DNA of 64,000 nt, taken from Ehretia macrophylla. Its lineage: Eukaryota; Streptophyta; Magnoliopsida; Boraginales; Ehretiaceae. Position numbers and translations under genes: made by a program. The stretch is taken from NCBI GenBank assembly GCA_037974665.1, contig CM075768.1, positions 1,349,501 to 1,413,500 of the forward strand. The letters are read 5' to 3'. Below the pieces are notes generated by a model. That model had not been told where the DNA came from, did no database searches, and saw only the letters and a program-made list of their open reading frames with translations. Positions 57,639 to 64,000 of the stretch are shown in pieces; the first letter of the stretch is position 1; each line of letters begins with the position of its first letter.

Positions 57639-60010
57639 TGTCACGCCCCGACCGTAGCCCATCCTAGGACAAGGCCAAAACGTGACGTGAACGAGATAAA
57701 TAACCTATACAATCATCCAATTATAACCTAGACATTTATAAAATCCACAAGTAACTTAAAAAAAAAGGTGCCCAAAACTAATGGCACTTCATCTTCCATT
57801 AACCTATTTCATAATTACAAGGCCTAGTAACACCCATCCAGCATGTTACAAATCATCCAAGCCTTCTAGGCCTCAAAAGAATAAGACAATAGTGAGATTG
57901 CAATCCAATAGCCCAAAAGAATATTACAGTGATTAAAGTTGTTCACATTAACTTTGTTCCTAACATCCAAAAATTAATCATTACAAGCAAGCAGAGCCGG
58001 ATCACAACAAGAAGAAATCCGACTCGTCATACAAGTAGGCCTCATCTTCAACTTGAGTCCCTGGTTCAAGCGCAGCCTCTCCTGAAAGATTGTCATGAAA
58101 GGTATGAGCTATACTTAGCTCAGCGAGAGTTAACGGTCACGGGTAGTTTTTGCAAACATTTTCACATTTGGAAAACCTTTTCGAAAGATATGTTATGCAT
58201 AAATTGCAAATAGTACCAGAACTAATAAACAAGTAATAAAACACATAACATCACCCTCCGAGGTCCTCAAGGAACCAAGTGAAAGTAGGTTTACCATTTA
58301 TTAAAGGATACAATTTTTTTTTGCAGTTGCTAGAGACGGCCGGCCTTGATTCAATCTTTATCGATTTCCTCCAACTTCAAACACTAGGTGATATCCAGAT
58401 TATCACCGGGGACCATGGTAGTCGAGACCGATTGGTAGCCCGATGCTACCGAGAGAAAATGAACGCCACCATGCCCATAATTGTGGTTGCAACCGCCGCG
58501 CCCGCAATTGTTAACATGGTAAGCAAAATATATGTATCAACATGAAAAGGAGGCAACAAAGTAGGTTGCCTCCATCCACATAAGCATGTATTTAATCTTG
58601 AACATTTCCCAACATATAAATGTGTAAACAATCATAACATCTTGTATTTAGAATTCTGAGACAATGTGGAACACAAAGAAGGTTGTCTCATCATGCAAGT
58701 GTTTAACCAACTAGTGACTCCAATACTCCCGCATTAGCCTAAATTAATCAATTAATTTACCTACTTTCACAAACTCCAATTAACCTAATTTTGGTCTAGA
58801 ATTAAAGCTTATCGAAATTAGATAGTTCTAGAATCAAAACGGAACTCAATTCGGAGTTGAATTGAATGAGATATAGCCTCCGAAAAAACATTGCGCAAAG
58901 TTGTCTGCCATCCGATCGACTGGATCTGAGTTGACTCACCCGGCAGTGACTTTCGGGCAACTGATCCGGTCAACCGGATCTGACTCCGGTCGACCGGATC
59001 CCACAGCGAAATGACGAATATTCTATTTTCTTGCTCCAAACTCATACTTTCAAACTTAAATCAAACATACAACTCAATCAAGTCCTAAACATCATTATTC
59101 AACAAGTTTGATAGCTCCTCAAAACACAAAATCAAGCACAACTCAAGAACATCACCATATTTTACCAACATTCAACTTAACACCAATGTTGAAGACTCAA
59201 CTTTTACTTTCTTCTCTTTGCCACCAAATTAAACACACTTAACACATGTGATATATCACCCAACATATATAATACTCTTCAAGATCCACAAAGGCTATAA
59301 AATACAAGTCCAAGCTAAAGATGATACCAACACAAAATTTAAAACCCAAGATTGAACATACCCAAATTCAAATTCACCAAGCAAGCTTATGTTCATGTTC
59401 CTCATGCTCAATATACATATATATCATATAATCATGAACCATGTAACCCTTACAAAACATTTTGAAAATATCCCTCAACTCACTTGTGCAAGCAAATGAT
59501 AATTCGAGGTTGTAGGATGCAAGCAAGAGCTCGAAAATCACTAAGAATGGCTTGAACAAGCTTCTTCTCCCCTTCTTCTCCCTTTTTTTCCCTTCCTTGG
59601 CTGAATCGTGTGGTGCATGTGTTCCCTGATGTGTGTGTGTGTAATGTTTTTGTGTGTGTATTAGTAGGTTTATGTGTGTTTTGAGTGGAAGAGAATAGTA
59701 TAAGTTCGGTGATCAAAATATCAAATGGCCAAATGACCACCTTGCCCTCCAACTAAGATATGTATTGTTAGTTTTCCATTTTGGTTGAATTACAACTAAT
59801 TAGTTATTACTCATGACTTATTAGAGTACAATTAATGCTTACGACACGTAAAACTCCATAATGCATGTAATTGAACATTTTGGCACGTAAAACGATGAAT
59901 ATGCATGTTAAATGATATTAATGCTTATTATTATTGCTATTGCTTATGAAATTATATGAATGCATTATGCATAATATAATTATATATAGATTCTTGTGTT
60001 GGGTTTTACA
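57639..60010 (-). repeat. 3' LTR of the chromovirus (2372 bp)
   Basis: TGTCACGCCCCGACCGTAGC to TTGGGTTTTACA. Landmarks CTGAAAGATTGTCATGAAAGG, CTCAGCGAGAG and CAACAAAGTAGGTTGCC align with the solo gypsy LTRs. The stretch 58905-59005 has a cluster of GATCCGGTCAACCGGATC-type palindromes. TG/GT-rich DNA lies near 59620-59690. Confidence 0.9.
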
Positions 60011-60026
60011 TCTTCCCCTCCTTAAA
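60011..60026 (-). other. Polypurine tract of the chromovirus
   Basis: The minus strand reads TTAAGGAGGGGAAGA before the LTR start TGTAAAACCC. Confidence 0.9.
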
Positions 60027-60051
60027 AGAATTGCGTCCTCGCAATTTCTTC

Positions 60052-61320
60052 TTACGTTACAAATAACTCCGGATATTGCTTCTCTATTTGGTCCCGCAGC
60101 TCCCAAGTTGCTACCTCAATCCCATGGTTGTTCCACAATACCTTCACCATAGGAATCATCTTCCTACACAACTCCCGTTCTTGTTCGTCTAAAATTTGCA
60201 CGGGCCTTTCTTCATAGGAGAGGTTCTCATGAAGTTGTAGCAGTTCTGGCTCCAAAATATGAGAAGCGTCGGGTTGATACTTTCTCAACATCAACACATA
60301 GAACACGTCATGTATACTGTAAAGATTTGTTGGTAAACTCAACCGGTATGCCAACTTTCCAATTCTATCCACAATCTCGAACGGTTCTACGTACCTCAGA
60401 CTCAATTTGCCACCTTTGCCATGCCTAATTAATCATTTCTGAGGAGACAATTTCAAGAACACCTTATCACCCACTTCAAACTCTAAATCTCTCCTTCTTC
60501 TATCGGTATAACTTTTTTGCCTACTCCGTGTGGTGAGCATCATTTTTTAGATCAATTGCACATTCTCTATCTTCTCTATCATCTCTGGCAACAATGTAGG
60601 ATCAATGGCTTTCATCTTACCAACCTCGTTCCAACATAGATGGGATCCACACTTCTTTCTGTACAATGCTTCACAAGGTCCCATGCCAATTGTTGCTTGG
60701 TAGCTATTATTGTATGCAAATTTTGCCAATGGCAAATGTTTTTCCCATGTTCCCCTAAAGTCCAATGCACAAGCTCTTAACATGTCCTCCAAAATTTGAA
60801 TAGTCCTTTCAGACTGTCTGTCTGTTTGAGGATGGTAGGTTGTACTGAAACTCAACTTTGTCCTTAAAGCCTCTTGAGATGTGAACCTCGAATCCCTGTC
60901 AGATACTATGCTTGTAGGTACACCATGCAACTTCACAATATTAGCTATATACAAATTAACCCGTTTTTCCAAGCTATCCGTCTTATACAATGCGATGAAA
61001 TGGGCTATCTTTGTCAATCGATCCACGACTACCCAAACAGTATCACATGCTCGAGGTGACTTTGGTAATTCCATCAAAAAATCCATCGTGACATGCTCCC
61101 ATTTCCTTTGTAGAATCTCCAAAGGTTGCAAAAGTCCTGCAGGTCTTTGATGTTCAGCCTTAACTCTTTGACACGTCAAATAACGAGACACAAACTCCGC
61201 AATCTCTCGTTTCATATTGTTCCACCAATAGTATTGCCTCAAGTCACGATACATCTTCATTCCTCCAGGATGTATTGTATACCTTGTGTTATGAGCTTCT
61301 TCGAGTATATTTATTTTCAA
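60052..61320 (-). pseudogene. Chromovirus integrase with chromodomain-type tail
   Basis: The minus strand from 61320 reads EAHNTRYTIHPGGMKMYRDL, YLTCQRVKAEHQRPAGLLQP (zinc-binding part), WEHVTMDFLMELPKS, VVVDRLTKIAHFIAL, VSDRDSRFTS and FSTTYHPQTDRQSERTIQIL, then ACALDFRGTWEKHLPLAKFA. The tail near 60405-60052 has PFEIVDRIGKLAYRLSLP, VFYVLMLRKYQPD and VKVLWNNHGIEVATWELRD. In chromoviruses this tail guides integration to heterochromatin. The copy is broken. Confidence 0.88.
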
Positions 61321-61344
61321 CTCCAGGTCATTCGGTATACAAAC

Positions 61345-62640
61345 TCAGTTCCGGAATCTCCACAATCCATCTTGCTGTTTGAAATCCGGATTGTCTTCTT
61401 TTATCTTTTGAAATTGTGGATCCTGTTGTTGAGCTTCCTTGACTTGAGACAGCAATGCCAATTGAATCATCAAATAGGCATTCACCCCTAACTTCGCCAA
61501 ACTTGCCGTTCGGCTCAGTGCATCTGCTACTATGTTAGCCTTCCCGGGAACATAGTTAATGGTGCAATTGTAATCCTCCAAGAGTTCCATCCACCTTCTC
61601 TGTCGCATATTTAACTCTTTTAGGGAGAACAAGTATTTTAGACTTTGTAGTCGGTGAAAATCTCGAATTTGCTCCCCCATAAATAATGCCTCCATTTCTT
61701 CAACGCAAACACTATCACCGCCAACTCTAAGTCATGAGTGGGATAATTCACCTCTTAGGGCTTCAATTTTTTAGAAGCATAAGCGATGACTCGATCATTT
61801 TGCATCAAAACATATCCTAGTCCCTCTTTCGAGGCATCATTGTAAATGACAAACCCTTGGCTTCCCTCGGGTAATGCTAAGACAGGGGCGGTTGTCAACC
61901 TCTTCTTCAACTCTTGGAAAGTATTCTCATATTTACCATCCCACATGAAGCTCACATTCCTCTGTGTCAATCTTGTAAGGGGTTCTGCAATTTTTGAGAA
62001 GTCTTTCACAAACCTCCGGTAATACCCGGCTAACCCAAGGAAGCTTCACACTTCAGTAACATTCTCGGGTTTCTTCCATAACTGTACCACCTCAATCTTG
62101 GATGGATCTACTGCTATCCCTGATTAGGAGATTATATGCCCTAAGAAAGCAACCTGTTGAAGCCAAAACTCATATTTACTGAACTTGGCGTACAACTGAT
62201 GTTCTCGCAACCTCTATAACACTAAATGCAAATGTCTTTCATGCTCCTCCTCCATTTTGGAATATACCAAAATATCATTAATGAATATCACCATAAATTG
62301 ATCTAAATAAGGTTGGAATACCCTATTCATCAAGTCCATAAAGGCAGCATGAGCATTTGTTAACCCAAACGGCATCACAACAAACTCATAATGTCCGTAC
62401 CTTGTTCTAAAAGCTGATTTAGGCACGTTTTCTTCCTTGATACGAAGCTGGTAATAACCCTGCCTCAAATCGAACTTCGAGTAAACTCTGGCTCCTTGTA
62501 ATTGATCAAATAACTCATCTATCAATGGCAATGGATACTTGTTCTTAATAGTCACATGATCAATCCCTGATAATCGATACATAACCTCAAGGTGCCATCC
62601 ATTTTCTTCACGAACACCACTAGGGCTTCCCAAGGAGATG
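61345..62640 (-). pseudogene. Chromovirus reverse transcriptase and RNase H
   Basis: RT on the minus strand from about 62600: [56 protein letters not shown], then [15 protein letters not shown]. RNase H region from 62009: KIAEPLTRLTQRNVSFMWDG, TTAPVLALPEGSQGFVIYND and VIAYASKKLKP; then [16 protein letters not shown] and [17 protein letters not shown] near 61550. These are textbook gypsy RT and RNase H signatures. Broken in several places. Confidence 0.9.
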
Positions 62641-63379
62641 AACTAGGCTAAACAAACCATTTTTCTAATAATCCTTGCAATTGAATCTTCAGTTCTTGCA
62701 ATTCAGTCGGGGCCATCCGATATGGTACCTTTGAGATGGGTTGGGTACCTGACAATGCCTCAATTACAAAATCAATCTCCCTCTTTCGTGACAATCCCAG
62801 TAGTTCTCCTAGAAACACACCAACATATTCCTTCACCACTGGCACCTTCACAAGCTTAGCCTGATCAATTGGCTTGTTAATCAAATAAGCCAAGTATCCA
62901 CTGCACCCTTTTCTCATTAATTTCACAACCTTAATTGAGGATACAATAGCATTACCTGAAAAATCACCTCTACCTTTCACCTCAATCGCAGGTTGGCCTG
63001 GTACCTAAAACTTCACAATCCTCGTCCGGCAATCCAATTGGGCATAATTGTGAGCTAACCAATCCATTCCCAATATAACATCATATTTTTGAAAAGGAAG
63101 TACTATGAGATCAGCCACAAATTCGCGGCCTTTTATTTGAATCTTATACCCTTTATATCCATACTTAGAAATATGTTTGGTGCCCATGGGACTGCTAACT
63201 TCTACATGACATGATAAATGTTCTACTTGTAACTTGATACGATGCATACATTGAGGGGTGATAAAGGAATGCGTAGCTCCGGGATCAATAAGCACCTTTA
63301 TCAATTGTTGTAAAATTAGGAAAGTATCTTCAACTACTGCTGCAGCCTCTGGAATATCCTCTTGATCAACAGAATACAC
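62641..63379 (-). pseudogene. Chromovirus protease and protease-RT linker
   Basis: The protease has LIDPGATHSFITPQC near 63290, the DPGATHSF form typical of plant chromoviruses, then VLPFQKYDVILGMDWLAHNY near 63090, the second conserved block. The linker has VVKEYVGVFLGELLGLSRKR, EIDFVIEALSGTQPISKVPY and RMAPTELQELKIQLQGLL, leading into RT. The protease would process Gag-Pol. Part of a broken element. Confidence 0.87.
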
Positions 63380-64000
63380 TTGGGCTTGGACCCTCTGCGC
63401 TGGTGCATTCCCAACAGCCTAATTTGGTGCACCTCTATTATGTCGCTCCGGATAGTCTCTAGCAAGGTGTTGATCACTTCCGCACCCTAAGCACTTACCC
63501 ATTTTCTTCCAACACTAGACCTCAACATGCCCCTTTTTGCTACAATAGTTGCACACAATATTTTTGGCAGTAGTAGCACTACGTGAGTAACCACTAGCCA
63601 ATTGAGTGATTGAGACACTTGGCTGTGGTCGAGTAGGGTTGATCTAGCTTGACTTGAAGCTTGACTCTAGGCTAGATATGATCTCTGTGGTGCCTGTGAA
63701 AGCATTGGCCTCTTATTCACCTGACTTTGTCCCCCACGGGTATCCAACTTTATCTTTTCAACTCGTGTTGCAGCTTCTATCATGTCGGCATAAGTAGGAA
63801 AACGATGTGCAGCAAGGAAGTCAAGAATCTCAGGCCTTAAACCCTTCACGAAATGCTTAACCCTGTCACCCTCTGTTTGGACCAATGCAGGCATATAATG
63901 GGACAACTTGTTGAATCGAGCTTCATATTGAACAACAATCAAACTCCCCTGTCTTATGGTCAAGAATTCTTCCTCCTTCTCTCGGGCCACAACTGAAATA
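63380..64000 (-). pseudogene. Chromovirus gag, C-terminal part
   Basis: The frame at 63990-63667 reads EFLTIRQGSLIVVQYEARFN, LSHYMPALVQTEGDRVKHFV and GLRPEILDFLAAHRFPTYAD, the C-terminal half of the retrotransposon-gag domain. Near 63500 a knuckle-like CLGCGSDQHLARDYP follows. The N-terminal half lies beyond 64000. Same gag class as at 1-1354, though the elements are separate copies. Confidence 0.85.

Larger units (their letters stand above)
57639..64000 (-). mobile_element. Ty3/gypsy chromovirus (Tekay/Del-like), runs off the right edge
   Basis: From the right edge leftward on the minus strand: gag, protease, RT, RNase H, integrase, C-terminal chromodomain-type tail, polypurine tract and 3' LTR 57639-60010. 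This PR-RT-RH-INT order defines Ty3/gypsy, and the tail near 60110 (VLWNNHGIEVATWELRDQ) is the chromodomain-like end of plant chromoviruses. The left flank is ATACT; the other flank is outside the window. It is broken in several places. It interrupts the SIRE-like LTR at 56372. Confidence 0.9.

Noticed and set aside
1-64000. CRISPR arrays, rRNA genes, telomere repeats, organelle insertions, or a bacterial-type system
   Set aside because: No direct-repeat/spacer pattern, rRNA core sequence, TTTAGGG array or plastid/mitochondrial gene was seen; the short tandem arrays lie inside LTRs.

Overview
The window is AT-rich plant nuclear DNA from a repeat-filled intergenic or heterochromatic block. It holds no recognisable intact host gene. 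Nearly every stretch can be assigned to an LTR retrotransposon or a piece of one: Ty3/gypsy chromovirus-type (Tekay/Del-like) and Ty1/copia (SIRE/Maximus-like, Angela/BARE-like and one further copia lineage). There is also one CACTA-type DNA transposon terminus. Met-tRNA primer sites, plant-type LTR ends and chromodomain-bearing pol point to a seed plant, probably a eudicot; the species cannot be told.

Layout. 1-3953: gag and 5' LTR of a minus-strand gypsy element that continues off the left edge. 3954-5117: plus-strand SIRE-like LTR tail, primer site and gag start. 5118-7443: three Angela-like LTR pieces, one inverted. 7444-10292: minus-strand gypsy element with LTR, primer site and polypurine tract but no coding interior. 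10293-13823: low-copy-looking DNA, a gypsy solo LTR (10613-13084) and a CACTA end (13782). 13824-18667: plus-strand gypsy LTR, a decayed copia pol and another gypsy LTR. 18668-20527: plus-strand Angela-like LTR carrying two tandem repeats and a TATA box.

20528-56201 is a nest. A minus-strand copia element (gag near 21.2-22.1 kb, primer site at 42666, 5' LTR 42681-56201) was hit twice. Its leader received a 19.6 kb block: a gag-bearing, apparently pol-less Angela-like element (22340-41916, target duplication AGTAT) that itself took in three gypsy solo LTRs. Its 5' LTR received a SIRE-like element (44014-55602), which in turn received a gypsy solo LTR (48450-50724). Five of the six gypsy solo LTRs keep a perfect 5-bp target-site duplication, so insertion order and removal by LTR-LTR recombination can be read directly.

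56372-57638 is a plus-strand SIRE-like LTR interrupted by a minus-strand chromovirus (57639 to beyond 64000) with LTR, chromodomain-type tail, integrase, RNase H, RT, protease and gag. All coding copies look broken and are best treated as fossils. The items most worth a second look are the nesting record, the pol-less element with a repeated leader motif, the motifs shared by LTRs of different superfamilies, and the tandem repeats inside LTRs.
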